From NCBI RefSeq assembly GCF_015711605.1, contig NZ_JABTEZ010000004.1:372001-436000 (forward strand): a stretch of 64,000 bases of DNA, given 5' to 3'. Each line of letters starts with the position of its first letter. Within the stretch, counting starts at the first letter, position 1. The DNA comes from Planomonospora sp. ID67723. Its GTDB lineage: Bacteria > Actinomycetota > Actinomycetes > Streptosporangiales > Streptosporangiaceae. The notes beneath the pieces are model-generated. The model searched no databases. It worked only from the letters and a program-made list of their open reading frames with translations, and had not been told where the DNA came from. The position numbers and the translations under genes are program-made. Shown here piece by piece: positions 1-8,685 of the stretch.

Positions 1-66
1 ACTGCGACGGCTGCGACGAGAGCGACACCGGCGACGCCGACGGCGCGGGCGCGCTGACCGGCCACC

Positions 67-366
67 ATGACAGCCAGGCCGGCGCCGACGAGGCCGCGGC
101 CTCGTCGGCGGATCCGCACATGGGGCAGGCGGCTGCTGTGCCGGGTGTGCGCGGCCGCCGGCGATCCCGGCCAGGAACGGCATGTCACCGTCGCAGCCGG
201 TCGCTATCGGGTGCGTGTGTCTTACCTGCCTTCTGATCCTCCGGCATCCGGACACAACGGTTCCGAACCCGGTGACCACTTCCGCTACCGCATCGACATC
301 TGGCCGACCAGCAGTCCCGCAGGCCTCGCCGTGCTGAAGCAGGGCCGCCGTCTCTGGGCCGGCTGA
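67..366 (+). CDS. hypothetical protein, possibly a truncated remnant
   Basis: An open frame of 99 codons. Residues 1-35 are arginine and proline rich and look non-coding. Residues 36-99 look like a real beta-rich C-terminal domain, with an alternating pattern around RYRVRV and FRYRIDIWP. I do not recognise the family. The good-looking part may be the tail of a gene whose 5' end has been lost, because the ATG at 67 has no clear ribosome binding site. No neighbouring gene helps to assign a role. Confidence 0.35.
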   Translation: MTARPAPTRPRPRRRIRTWGRRLLCRVCAAAGDPGQERHVTVAAGRYRVRVSYLPSDPPASGHNGSEPGDHFRYRIDIWPTSSPAGLAVLKQGRRLWAG

Positions 367-586
367 CTTCCTCGGGCCGGCCGATCCCTGACCGCGCTCT
401 GCTCGCGGCACGTCGGTCACGATACTGTCGTCACGACATACCAAAGATCATCTAATCGGAGTGCCGCCCGCCTCCCGAGCCGGATCTGTCGCACGGGCCC
501 TGAGCCCTGCATCTTGATGTCGTCTGGGTGCCTCGCGAGTCGCCCAAGGTACTGTTTGAGCCTCACATGCGCTCCCACCTGGCATG

Positions 587-967
587 ATGCAGGCGGTATG
601 GGATGGGCTGACCCAAACAGAGTAAGCCTTCCTGATCAATTCTGGTGAGATCGACATCCTCGCCGGCGTCTGGGGCGATCTCGCTGAAGCCGGCGATGCT
701 TCGGTCGACACCTTGGCCGGGGTCCTGCTGTCCCTGGTGGATCGTGGGTGGATCGAGGTGTGCCGGTATGAGGCGTGGACCAGCCCCACGGGCCAGCAGG
801 GTTTTCAGCCCGGTGATCTCATCCCTGCAGAGCGGCTTCACTCGGTCCTGTTGGATCCGACCAGCTGGGAGTATCCCGATGGGGACTGGATCGGTGCGGT
901 GAAGCGGGTGGAGACCGAAACGGGGAAGAAGATCACGCGATTCACCCCCGAAGAAAGCGGAGAGTAG
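587..967 (+). pseudogene. hypothetical gene interrupted by an in-frame TAA
   Basis: One frame reads MQAVWDGLTQTE, then a TAA stop at 623-625, then continues in the same frame as AFLINSGEIDILAG through a soluble domain ending at the TAG at 965-967. Composition and hydrophobic periodicity run smoothly across the stop, so I infer a single gene of about 125 residues with a nonsense mutation. Downstream of the stop only a TTG at 713 offers an internal start. I recognise no family. Confidence 0.5.
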
Positions 968-983
968 CCCGGAGCCTTGCCGC

Positions 984-1160
984 TCAGAGCCGGGACATGG
1001 CCGATTCGGCGCCGGCCCAGACACGCTCGAAGCTGTCGACGTAGGTCGCCGCGGCGGTGTCGGTCTCGGTGCGGGCCAGGTAGATGACCAGAGCGCCAGA
1101 GGCTCGAGTGCCGTAGGCGTGCAGATTGACCATGAGACCATCGTCCGCGGTGGGGACGTT
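984..1160 (-). pseudogene. C-terminal fragment of an unidentified protein
   Basis: The minus frame ending at the TGA at 984 has a coherent tail, with the stretch SGALVIYLARTETDT followed by a helix ending ESAMSRL. Upstream of about 1160 the frame turns into arginine and proline rich sequence, so the N-terminal part is missing. It lies next to an IS30 remnant, which may have caused the loss. Function unknown. Confidence 0.3.
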
Positions 1161-1222
1161 CGGGCTGCTGCCCCTGGAGCGGGCCCGCCGAGCCCGCTGG
1201 GGTATGTGAAGAAGCGGTGCAC

Positions 1223-1345
1223 TCAACCCATCAACGCAACAGGGCGGCAAACCCATCGGCCGGGGGTATCGAACTCCAGCGTCTTGCGAGGCCGGGCGTT
1301 CAGCTTCTGAGCGATGCGATCGAGATCGTTCTGGGGTGAGATCGG
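1223..1345 (-). pseudogene. IS30-type transposase C-terminal remnant
   Basis: The last roughly 40 codons of a minus frame contain LDRIAQKLNARPRKTLEF, close to the conserved C-terminal tail of IS30-family transposases (a repeated helix ending in NxRPRKTLGW). Everything upstream, including the DDE catalytic core, is absent. The tail after the motif also departs from the family. It is a dead fragment marking an old insertion. Confidence 0.65.
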
Positions 1346-1418
1346 CCATGCTGGCGCCCTGGGGCAGTGGCTCCTTGGGCGAGTCTGCGGCATCACCCTG
1401 ACCTGGGAGAATAGTGAG

Positions 1419-2219
1419 ATGTCCCAGGCATCGACCGCGCTTTCAGCCCGGTGGCCGCTCGCACCCGCCAGCGCCACCGACTGGCTGCGAGAACTCGCCG
1501 GCGACGGTCTTACCGGCTTCATGCCGCCTCCGCTCCCGGACGCGGCCTGGGTGCTGAACGCCATGTACGAACATGATCAGGCCCCTACCGGTATCTCCCA
1601 TGACGACGTCCACCGCGCCGCGATCGCGAACGGAAGCGTGTCCCCCGAGATCGTCGGCGGCATCGACATGAACACCGTGGGAACCGTCACCGGAGGCGGC
1701 CTGGGCCGCGCCGAGCACCCCGGTCCCGGCTGGAAACGGCTGCGCTGGGCCGACCTCGCGCGACGCAGCGGCGACCCGATGATCCCCGACCGTCTTCTGC
1801 CCTGCTACCGCTGCTTTCCCTCCGTCTCCATCAACGGCAGCTGGCCCATCACGATCGTTCCGCCGACCGAGGGCAGCATGGACCGTGAGACCTGGAACCG
1901 TCTGATCGGCCTGCTCCGCGTTCATAGCCCTGCGGGCGCGGACACCCGCTGCCTGGCCTACTACAGCCCATTAACGCTCGGGGCCACCGATTTCGAGAAC
2001 CTCCATGTGCGTGCGGGTCTGCTCGGCGATGCCGAGATCTTGTACGACAACCCCGAGGTCGGCTTCAGCCCGTCCAACCTCTGGGCCGAGGACCGCTCAT
2101 GGATCATCTGCACCGACTACGACCTGTGGGCCACCAAAGTGGCCGGACCCGCCTCGCTCATCGAGGTCCTGCTGAAAGACCCCGAGATCGAAGCGGTACG
2201 GCTGCCCTGGGCTCCCTGA
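1419..2219 (+). CDS. hypothetical protein, 266 aa
   Basis: I chose the ATG at 1419 because a GGGAGA sequence lies 9 bases upstream; the frame is open further back but that part overlaps the antisense IS30 remnant. The product is soluble, with no signal peptide or membrane segment. It has two tryptophan-rich helices near the N terminus and a C-terminal half resembling single-domain immunity-type proteins (YYSPLTLGATDFENLHVRAG, then SWIICTDYDLWATKVAG). I cannot name a family. The gene stands alone between remnants. Confidence 0.7.
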   Translation: MSQASTALSARWPLAPASATDWLRELAGDGLTGFMPPPLPDAAWVLNAMYEHDQAPTGISHDDVHRAAIANGSVSPEIVGGIDMNTVGTVTGGGLGRAEHPGPGWKRLRWADLARRSGDPMIPDRLLPCYRCFPSVSINGSWPITIVPPTEGSMDRETWNRLIGLLRVHSPAGADTRCLAYYSPLTLGATDFENLHVRAGLLGDAEILYDNPEVGFSPSNLWAEDRSWIICTDYDLWATKVAGPASLIEVLLKDPEIEAVRLPWAP

Positions 2220-2976
2220 CCGGGTTGTTCTTGAAATGGCCTGATCATGTGTCACGAGTGCTCGTCTGATCGTGCGGATCGGGCGGGCTCTCTTCGTCTC
2301 CGGGCTCGTATCCATGCTCGCCGGGCGGTTCGGGGCCGGTGCGGCGTCTGAACCTGCGCGGCCTGGCCGCCGCCTCCGGTGTCAACCGCCACGCTATCGC
2401 CGACCTGCTGACCCGGGCGGTCCTGGCCGGACGTGGCCACCATCGCCTTGCGGGAGACCGCGCTCGCGGTCCGGCTGTGGCTGGAGGACGCCTCGGCGCC
2501 CCGATGACGGCGCCGAACGCCGTGATGACCTCGACGGCGTGGTCGAGCCTTGCTTCCGCCGCCCCGAAAACCCGGACATCCGGGCATAGGCGGCCATCGT
2601 TTGGCTCGACAGCCTCCATGTGATCACCTAGCGCGTTACGCTCGGAAGGTGAGAGCCTTCAAAGAGTTAGGTCTGGGCGCTCATATAATCCGGTGCCGTC
2701 ACTCGCAGCCAGCTCGGTCAGGGCGTCGTCGAGACCCTGGCACGCGCCGGGCTCGACGTCTGCCAGGGTGACCATGTCCTGGATACGGCCAGGGCGATCG
2801 CCGACGGCGAGACCGTCGAGGTCTTCAAGCCGTAGCCCCGTACGCTCGGTCCCAGAAAGGCTTTCGCGGACCGAACTCAGCGAAAAGTCAGCAAGCGCAA
2901 TCCGTGCACGACATCGACCCGTCTCACCGCGGGACGGGGCAGCGCAAGGGCGGCGCGTTTGACCCCGCCGCTTCCG
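2220..2976 (+). other. gene-poor debris with two short coding remnants
   Basis: No intact gene is visible. A plus frame around 2345-2430 reads LRGLAAASGVNRHAIADLL, which looks like a helix-turn-helix from a lost regulator or replication protein. A second plus frame, 2689-2835, reads SQLGQGVVETLARAGLDVC and ends in VEVFKP before a TAG; it looks like the tail of a small soluble protein. Neither has a usable start. Confidence 0.4.
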
Positions 2977-3486
2977 TTAGGAACGGGCACGCTTGACCGG
3001 CAGCCATGACGTCAGGAGCGGTGCCAACACACCGGTCAGGCTTGCGCCGAAGACACAGAGGGTTTGCTCCCAGGGGTGGCCGAAGGTGCCGTTCGCCATG
3101 TCCTCAGACAAGAAGACGTAGTAGTCACCGTCAGGGAAGATCTCGACGGGCCAGCGAGGGTTCTCGTCGAGGGCCTGGCGATGAGGCCAAAACCACCAGC
3201 TGGGATGGTGCCAGTCGAGCACGAGCAGTCGTTGTGATGGAGCGAAGACGCGGGTCATCGCCAGCAGACCGAGAGTGTTGACGGCGTCCTGCGCCGCGGC
3301 GAACTGGGCCGATCCACTGATGGCGAAGATAGGGGACAGGTCAATGGTGATCGATGGGGCCGGTTCGTTGATCGCAGGTTCGTCGTACGGCTCAGGGCTG
3401 GGCCGGAAGTCGAAGCGGGCATCAAAGGGCGCCCAGAAGTCCTCGTAGCGTTCCGACTCGATCTGCTGCCAGGCGGGAGCGGTCAC
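2977..3486 (-). CDS. DUF2716 family protein, 169 aa
   Basis: Starting from GTG at 3486, the protein has the DUF2716 signature in order: an N-terminal WAPFDARFDFRP segment, then EPAPSITIDLS, a LVLDWHHPSWWF block, then the hallmark IFPDGDYYVFLSEDM and GTFGHPWEQTLCVFG near the C terminus. The family has no established biochemical function. A second DUF2716 gene at 35277 lies directly downstream of a toxin gene, so an immunity role is plausible for both (inference). No toxin gene is seen beside this copy; a P-loop ATPase fragment lies just upstream on the same strand. Confidence 0.85.
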   Translation of the reverse strand: MTAPAWQQIESERYEDFWAPFDARFDFRPSPEPYDEPAINEPAPSITIDLSPIFAISGSAQFAAAQDAVNTLGLLAMTRVFAPSQRLLVLDWHHPSWWFWPHRQALDENPRWPVEIFPDGDYYVFLSEDMANGTFGHPWEQTLCVFGASLTGVLAPLLTSWLPVKRARS

Positions 3487-3529
3487 GGATCGACCATAAG
3501 GGCGGTGTGCCGACAATCCATGAAGGCCC

Positions 3530-3710
3530 GACTCCGGTTTACGGAACGGCGCTGGCGCGCCCACTGGCAACAGGGCGGCGAGCAGGCTCAAGACCAGTTC
3601 GATGGCCAGAACGGTCTTGCCGGAGCCGGGCGCTCCGGTGATCATCAGCCGGTGCGGTGGGCGGGGATGGGGCGGCTGGTAGTAGGTGACGATCTGGGTG
3701 AGCCTGCCGC
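3530..3710 (-). pseudogene. P-loop (NACHT-like) ATPase fragment
   Basis: The minus frame contains RLMITGAPGSGKTVLAIELV, a clear Walker A motif (GAPGSGKT) with the flanking strand and helix typical of actinobacterial NACHT-type ATPases. Both the region before the motif and the rest of the NTPase domain are missing. It runs in the same frame into the DUF2716 gene, so a hybrid transcript is possible, but the piece is far too short to function. Confidence 0.55.
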
Positions 3711-3990
3711 CGAGGCCAAGGCCGCGCTGGCCGAGCAGGTCACCACCGCGGCCCGGCTGAGCGAGAAGCTGGCGGCGGCCACCGACCGCGCCGAGACCGA
3801 CACCGAGCGGGCCCGCGCCGAACTGACGACCGTCCACGCCGCGGCCGAGCGGCTGCGGACCGAGGCCGAGACCGCCCGCACCCGAGCCGCCGCACTCGAG
3901 GCCGAGCTGGCCACCGAACGCGCCGCCGCCCAGGAGCGCACCACCGAGCTGAGGAGTCGGCTGGCCGACAGGGAGGCCCGGCTGGCGGAG
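3709..3990 (+). pseudogene. coiled-coil protein fragment (KfrA-like composition)
   Basis: About 95 codons of continuous heptad-pattern helix, rich in Ala, Glu and Arg (for example TTELRSRLADREARL). The pattern resembles the long coiled coil of plasmid KfrA-type DNA-binding proteins or filament proteins. No N-terminal DNA-binding domain precedes it; the frame upstream is antisense to the P-loop fragment. The reading frame is lost after about 4000. Identity is tentative. Confidence 0.4.
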
Positions 3991-4034
3991 TTGGCCCTGC
4001 CATCGCTGGTCGACATCGACGGCACCCCGGGGAT

Positions 4035-4181
4035 CTGCTCGACGACGGCACCGCGGTGCTCGCCGAGAACGGCCGGGTGCTCATGGCGTACGGCGTCAAC
4101 GGCCCGGTCGACCGGAAAACGGCCGTACGGCTGGGCGCCGCGCTGCTGGCCGTAGCCGCCTACCTATCGAACGCCGGGTGA
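4035..4181 (+). pseudogene. C-terminal fragment of an unidentified protein
   Basis: A plus frame shifted relative to the preceding coiled coil reads DDGTAVLAENGRVLMAYG and ends with a hydrophobic helix, LGAALLAVAAYLSNAG, at the TGA at 4179-4181. It looks like the end of a small membrane-associated or regulatory protein. It could be the original tail of the coiled-coil gene after a frameshift, but nothing proves this. Confidence 0.3.
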
Positions 4182-4279
4182 CCGATTGAGCCCGCCAAAT
4201 CCCGCACACGAGGTTCTGTCGTCCTTCGGTGATATCCATGGCCTCCATTGCAACATCCGATGATTTATGGAGCTGTGGA

Positions 4280-4672
4280 ATGGTGACGGTCACCTTTCGG
4301 GATGAGACGGCAACCGGGAAACCGCGGGCCGAGTTCGCGCTGCCGGATCTTCCGGAGAGCATCTCGACGCGGGAGTTGGTGCGGTTACGCGTCCGGGAGG
4401 AGGCGGCCCGCCACAACGCCGCCCCCTCTCATCACTTCCGCGGGCTGGTCAAGCCCACCGACGCCGAGACCGAGCTGAACAGCTACCGGATGCGAACCGC
4501 GCGCAGGCTGGACGGGGAGCAGCAGGCCGACGCGACTGAGGCCGCGTTCGCCCGCAACGGCTTCCTGCTGCTGGTCGGCGACCGCCCGATCGAGGACCTG
4601 GACACCGAAATCGACCTGATCGCCGATCCCGTGGTGTCGTTCGTCAAACTCGTTCCCTTGGCCGGAGGCTGA
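4280..4672 (+). CDS. putative beta-grasp (ubiquitin/MoaD-like) protein ending in Gly-Gly
   Basis: 130 residues from ATG 4280. The predicted order is strand VTVTFRDE, a second strand to about residue 25, helix STRELVRLRVREEAARHN (about 30-47), a helical insert (about 58-93), then strands FLLLVGDRPIEDLDTEIDL and VVSFVKLVPLAGG. This matches a beta-grasp fold, and the protein ends exactly in GG like MoaD, ThiS and ubiquitin-like modifiers. Only one base separates its stop from the GTG of the DUF4132 gene, so the two are surely co-transcribed. No E1-like, E2-like or JAB peptidase gene is visible nearby. The fold is inferred from pattern; a conjugation or sulfur-carrier role is unproven. An earlier in-frame ATG at 4229 is less likely. 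Confidence 0.7.
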   Translation: MVTVTFRDETATGKPRAEFALPDLPESISTRELVRLRVREEAARHNAAPSHHFRGLVKPTDAETELNSYRMRTARRLDGEQQADATEAAFARNGFLLLVGDRPIEDLDTEIDLIADPVVSFVKLVPLAGG

Positions 4673-4673
4673 C

Positions 4674-7070
4674 GTGGGGGTCATCGGCGGTCTTCCAGAC
4701 GGGCTTCGTGGCTGGCTCGACGGGCTGGACGAAGCGACCCTGGAGATGTTTCGGCGTCTCGACGCTACCCTCCGACCCCAGGATGCTTACCATTTCGCCG
4801 ACGACACGCTCCTGAAGGAGCTCTCCGCCGGTTGGGGCGAGGTCGAATGGCGGACGACGGCGCTGTGGGCGCAGTTGCTCACGCGGACCACCGACGGCAG
4901 CATCGCCGGCGAGAGACTTCTCACCAGGCTGGCGCAGCGCAAACTGCGCTGGACCCCGCAGGAGCGGGAACTGCTGTGGCGGACCACGCTCACCCCGCCG
5001 GAGCAGTACTGGACGGAGGTGTGTTACCGCATCCCGATCTCCTCGATCAAGGGGCTGCCAGCGAGCGAGCGCGAATCGCTCCTGCCCTACCTCATGTGGG
5101 CTCAGCGGGAGATGGAGGCGACCCCGATCTCAGCCAGCTGGGCGGCCAAGCGGCTGCTGGACGACCTGCTTGCTGAGCATCTCGCCGACGACCCCGCCGA
5201 GGCCACGCGTTCTCTGGTGCCCGAGGGTGACGGCTTCGCCGTGCTGCTGCGCGAGGAGTACGGCAAGCGCCTGGGCGAGAGCGATGCCCTCCCGCTCCTG
5301 AGGCACTGGGCCACCGCGACATCCGCCACCTCGACAGCGCAGTGGACAGCACGCGCAGCCGAGCTGCTCACGCCCCGTACGGTCGAACTGATGCGAGAGA
5401 TCCTGGGCCGCGTGCCGACCTACCGTGAAGGACCCTGGCACAACGGCTACCGCGAAGTCGTCACCTATCTCCGGGAACGCACCGCCGAGCTCCTGCGCGG
5501 GATGATCTGGACCTGCGAGCTGATCGACGAGCCCTGGGTAACCGGGCTCCTGGGCGAGGTGGCCCTGGCCACCAGCACCGGGATCGGTGGATCAGGCCCG
5601 AACTCACGCAGCGAGCGAGTGGCCAACGCGGCCCTCGGCGTACTGGCCCGGCGCGGAGGCACGGAGGCGGTCACCCAGCTGGCCCGCATCCAGGCCAAGG
5701 TGCGCAGGAAGAGCATCCTGGCCAAGGTCAAGCAGATCCTCGAGGCGATAGCCGCACAGACAGGCCTGTCTCCGGAGCAGTTGCTCGAACGCACCGTCCC
5801 CACCTTCGGCCTGGACCACGACGGCACGCGCACTGAACGGGGGCTGACCCTGTCAGTGACCGGCGCGATCACCTGCAACGGCCGCAAGACCATCCCCAGG
5901 AGCGTCGACCGGGAGCTGCTGGCCGAATTCAAGGCCACGGCCAAGGAACTGAAGAAGACGATTCCCGCCGAACGGTTCCGCGTCGAGCGCGCGCTGGCAT
6001 CCGAGCGGACCTGGCCGTGGCAGGAGGCGTGCGCGTTCTACCTCGACCACCCGGTCACCGGCGCCTTCGCCCGGAACCTGATCTGGGAGATCATCCAGGG
6101 CCCGGCCGGACTCCCTGTCCGCGTCGACAGAGCCTGGGAGCTGACCGACCCAACCGGGCACCGCATCCAACCGCGCCCTGACACCTTGGTCCGCCTGTGG
6201 CACCCCATCTCCCACACCGCCGACGAGGTCCGCACCTGGCGGGACCACCTCCTGGCGATTGGCCTGCGCCAGCCGTTCAAGCAGGCCTTCCGGGAGGTCT
6301 ACCTGCTCACCCCTGCCGAGGAGGTGACGCGCGACCACTCACGCCGCTTCTCCGATCATCTACTCCGTTACGGCCAAGCCAAGGCACTGCTCACCGAGCG
6401 CGGCTGGAGCGGTATGTCGCTGGGCCACTGGGACGCCGCCGGAGGATCCGGCCAGTGCACCGCCGCCAAAGAGCTGCCCGGCGGCCTGACCGCCAGGTGG
6501 GACTTCCACCTGGACGAGCACTCCTACGAACGCGACGGCTACGGCACCACCGTCTCCATGTGCGTCAGCGGCGACCTGTGCGTCCGCGCCGGCACCTCTC
6601 CGGTCCCGCTGGCCGAGGTTGCTCCGCTCATCTTGTCGGAGACGTTGCGCGACGCCGACTTGGCCGTCGGCGTCACCTCCACCGGCCTGGACCCCGAAGG
6701 CCACGGCGACTACTGGCAGTCCTACGGGTTCGGCGAGCTCACCGAGACCGCCCGAACCCGGCGCGACGCGCTGGCTCGCCTCCTGCCCCGATTGAAGATC
6801 GCCGACCGGGCCGAGCTGACCGACCGGTTCCTGCGCGTGCGCGGAGACCTGCGCACCTACAAGATCCACCTCGGGTCGGGCAACATCCTGATGGAGCCCA
6901 ACGACGCCTACCTGTGCATCGTCCCCGGCCGCGACCGAGACACCGGCTCCGTTTTCCTGCCCTTCGAAGAAGACGGCGGAATGCTCTCGGTCATCTTGTC
7001 CAAGGCGTTCCTGCTGGCCGCCGACACCGCCATCACCGACCTGTCAATCACCCACCAGCTCACCGGATGA
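4674..7070 (+). CDS. DUF4132 domain protein, 798 aa
   Basis: The GTG start lies one base after the preceding stop. Residues 1 to about 370 are helical-repeat-like. From about residue 385 to the end lies the DUF4132 region, with landmarks AELTDPTGHRIQP-like (WELTDPTGHRIQP), VRLWHPISH, QPFKQAFREVYLLTPAE, and a C-terminal half of mixed strands. To my knowledge E. coli MolR and YehI belong to this family; MolR was linked genetically to molybdate metabolism, but no enzymatic activity is established. No WGR domain is seen here. The small GG-ending neighbour suggests that the two proteins act together, either as modifier and acceptor or as a carrier pair. The gene is intact and followed by a terminator-like hairpin. 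Confidence 0.85.
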   Translation: MGVIGGLPDGLRGWLDGLDEATLEMFRRLDATLRPQDAYHFADDTLLKELSAGWGEVEWRTTALWAQLLTRTTDGSIAGERLLTRLAQRKLRWTPQERELLWRTTLTPPEQYWTEVCYRIPISSIKGLPASERESLLPYLMWAQREMEATPISASWAAKRLLDDLLAEHLADDPAEATRSLVPEGDGFAVLLREEYGKRLGESDALPLLRHWATATSATSTAQWTARAAELLTPRTVELMREILGRVPTYREGPWHNGYREVVTYLRERTAELLRGMIWTCELIDEPWVTGLLGEVALATSTGIGGSGPNSRSERVANAALGVLARRGGTEAVTQLARIQAKVRRKSILAKVKQILEAIAAQTGLSPEQLLERTVPTFGLDHDGTRTERGLTLSVTGAITCNGRKTIPRSVDRELLAEFKATAKELKKTIPAERFRVERALASERTWPWQEACAFYLDHPVTGAFARNLIWEIIQGPAGLPVRVDRAWELTDPTGHRIQPRPDTLVRLWHPISHTADEVRTWRDHLLAIGLRQPFKQAFREVYLLTPAEEVTRDHSRRFSDHLLRYGQAKALLTERGWSGMSLGHWDAAGGSGQCTAAKELPGGLTARWDFHLDEHSYERDGYGTTVSMCVSGDLCVRAGTSPVPLAEVAPLILSETLRDADLAVGVTSTGLDPEGHGDYWQSYGFGELTETARTRRDALARLLPRLKIADRAELTDRFLRVRGDLRTYKIHLGSGNILMEPNDAYLCIVPGRDRDTGSVFLPFEEDGGMLSVILSKAFLLAADTAITDLSITHQLTG

Positions 7071-7077
7071 GATGCCC

Positions 7078-7117
7078 CCTGCCGGTGCTGAGCCCCTCGC
7101 GGAGCCTCACCGGCAGG
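7078..7117 (+). terminator. hairpin after the DUF4132 operon
   Basis: CCTGCCGGTG at 7078-7087 pairs perfectly with CACCGGCAGG at 7108-7117 around a 20-base loop, eight bases after the DUF4132 stop. There is no T tract, which is usual for actinobacterial terminators. Confidence 0.6.
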
Positions 7118-7336
7118 ACCGCTGGACAGCACACCCATCTTCAGCGCAGCGAGACCATGAAACGCCTGCTGCATCAACCTGCTGGCTCCTCCGCCACACG
7201 GCACTCGAAGAAATGACGCATGGCTTTGCCTGTGAGAACCGGCACCGTTTGTCGGTGGGTTCGGGCACCGGTTGATGATCATGCTGGACGGGATGACTGC
7301 TCTGTTCGGCGAGGACTGAACCCGCCTGCCTATGGC

Positions 7337-7657
7337 CTACGCCGACCGGCTGTCGGGCGTACGGCATTCGCAGGGCGCGGTCGTGAGCGTGCGGGTTGCC
7401 CGGTCGAGGTGAGTGATGGTCCCGGCGCCCAAGCAGCGGCGGCAGCCCAGCGCGGCCGCGGCCACCGGGTCGGTCCAGATGCGGTGCTCCCAGACCGCAG
7501 GCGGCCCGGCGGGCGGCTCCTGGCCGCCGCGTTCGGCGGGCTCGTGCTCGCCGCCGACCCGGCCCAAGCCGCCGCAGAACCGGCAGGCGAGGCGGAGGCG
7601 GCCGACGCGCTGACCGCCGTCGCCGCCGCATTCGGGGCAGATGATCGGGTCGGTCAC
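7337..7657 (-). CDS. small zinc-ribbon-like protein with CxxCxG motifs
   Basis: 106 residues from a GTG at 7657 that overlaps the upstream gene's stop as GTGA. It holds DnaJ-type cysteine pairs: CPECGG near the N terminus, CRFCGGLG, then CRRCLGAG, and a final CEC. These four knuckles should bind two zinc ions. There is no J domain, so it is not a chaperone proper. Such proteins occur near actinobacterial conjugative and replication genes, but I know of no assigned role. It forms a two-gene unit with the ORF at 7654-7791. An ATG at 7687 is an alternative start. Confidence 0.7.
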   Translation of the reverse strand: MTDPIICPECGGDGGQRVGRLRLACRFCGGLGRVGGEHEPAERGGQEPPAGPPAVWEHRIWTDPVAAAALGCRRCLGAGTITHLDRATRTLTTAPCECRTPDSRSA

Positions 7658-7791
7658 TGACGCCCCGTCCCCGCGCAGGACGTACACGGCACCCAGACGG
7701 CCTGCTTCGTGCTGTCACCGTTGCGATCGACCCACTCGCCCTGGGCACCCAGGCAGGTCCCGCAGACCGGCGTCTCCTTCTCCTGCGCCAT
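7654..7791 (-). CDS. 45-aa CxxC zinc-knuckle peptide
   Basis: From ATG 7791 the ORF encodes a 45-residue peptide with VCGTCLGAQGEWVD near the start and CTSCAGTG at the end, two CxxC knuckles that could bind one zinc. Its stop overlaps the GTG of the next zinc-ribbon gene by four bases, supporting translational coupling. The IS21 element begins 16 bases upstream of the ATG and has probably displaced the native promoter. Confidence 0.65.
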   Translation of the reverse strand: MAQEKETPVCGTCLGAQGEWVDRNGDSTKQAVWVPCTSCAGTGRQ

Positions 7792-7887
7792 GTCTTCGAC
7801 GCTACGTGTCAACGACGCTCGAACTCTGACCCCCTACCGACGACTGAAAGTTGACCCCCTGACGCTGATGTTGGTCACGGATTGTCG

Positions 7888-8685
7888 CTAATGGTCGTTG
7901 CCGGATTCGGCCGCAGGAATCCTGCCCAGATCACGGTTCTTCAGCCGGTAACTGTCTCCCTTCAAGCTGATGACCTCGGCGTGATGGACGAGACGGTCGA
8001 TCATCGCCGCGGCCACCACATCGTCGCCGAACACCTCACCCCAGCGCCCGAACGGCTTGTTGCTGGTGACGATCAGCGACGCCCGCTCGTAACGGCTGGA
8101 CACCAGCTGGAAGAACAGGTTCGCCGCCTCGGCCTCGAACGGGATGTAGCCCACCTCATCGACGATCAACACCGGGATGCGGGAGAGCTTGACCAACTCG
8201 TCCTGCAACCGGCCGCCGGCATGTGCCTCGGCCAGGCGGGCGACCCATTCGGCCGCGGTGGCGAACGCGACCCGGTGACCAGCCTGACAGGCCCGGATGC
8301 CCAGCCCGATCGACAGGTGCGTCTTGCCGGTGCCGGGCGGGCCGAGAAACACCACGTTCTCTCTGCCCACCACGAAGTCCAACGTGCCCAGATGAGCGAT
8401 GACCTCGCGCTTGAGAGAGCGCTGATGATCGAAATCGAAGTCCTCCAGCGCCTTGCGCGCCGGGAAACGCGCCGCGCGGATGCGAGCCTCACCGCCGTGC
8501 GATTCGCGGGCGGCGACCTCACGCTGCAGGCAGGCGGCCAGGAACTCCTCATGGCTCCAGGACTCGGCCCGGGCGCGTTCGGCCAGGCGCTCCACCGCCG
8601 CCGCCAGCGACGGCGCCTTCAGCACCCGGGTCAGATAGGCCAGCTCAGCGGCGACGTTGCGCGAGCCGGTCGCAGCAGCGGCCAT
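7888..8685 (-). CDS. istB: IS21 helper ATPase IstB
   Basis: 265 residues; an AAA+ ATPase that helps the IstA transposase to select and bind target DNA. Walker A is GPPGTGKTH (about residues 118-126), Walker B is VLIVDEVGY, and sensor I is the VTSNK segment. Length matches the family. The ATG at 8685 overlaps the istA stop as TGATG, giving translational coupling. No frameshift is visible. Confidence 0.95.
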   Translation of the reverse strand: MAAAATGSRNVAAELAYLTRVLKAPSLAAAVERLAERARAESWSHEEFLAACLQREVAARESHGGEARIRAARFPARKALEDFDFDHQRSLKREVIAHLGTLDFVVGRENVVFLGPPGTGKTHLSIGLGIRACQAGHRVAFATAAEWVARLAEAHAGGRLQDELVKLSRIPVLIVDEVGYIPFEAEAANLFFQLVSSRYERASLIVTSNKPFGRWGEVFGDDVVAAAMIDRLVHHAEVISLKGDSYRLKNRDLGRIPAAESGNDH

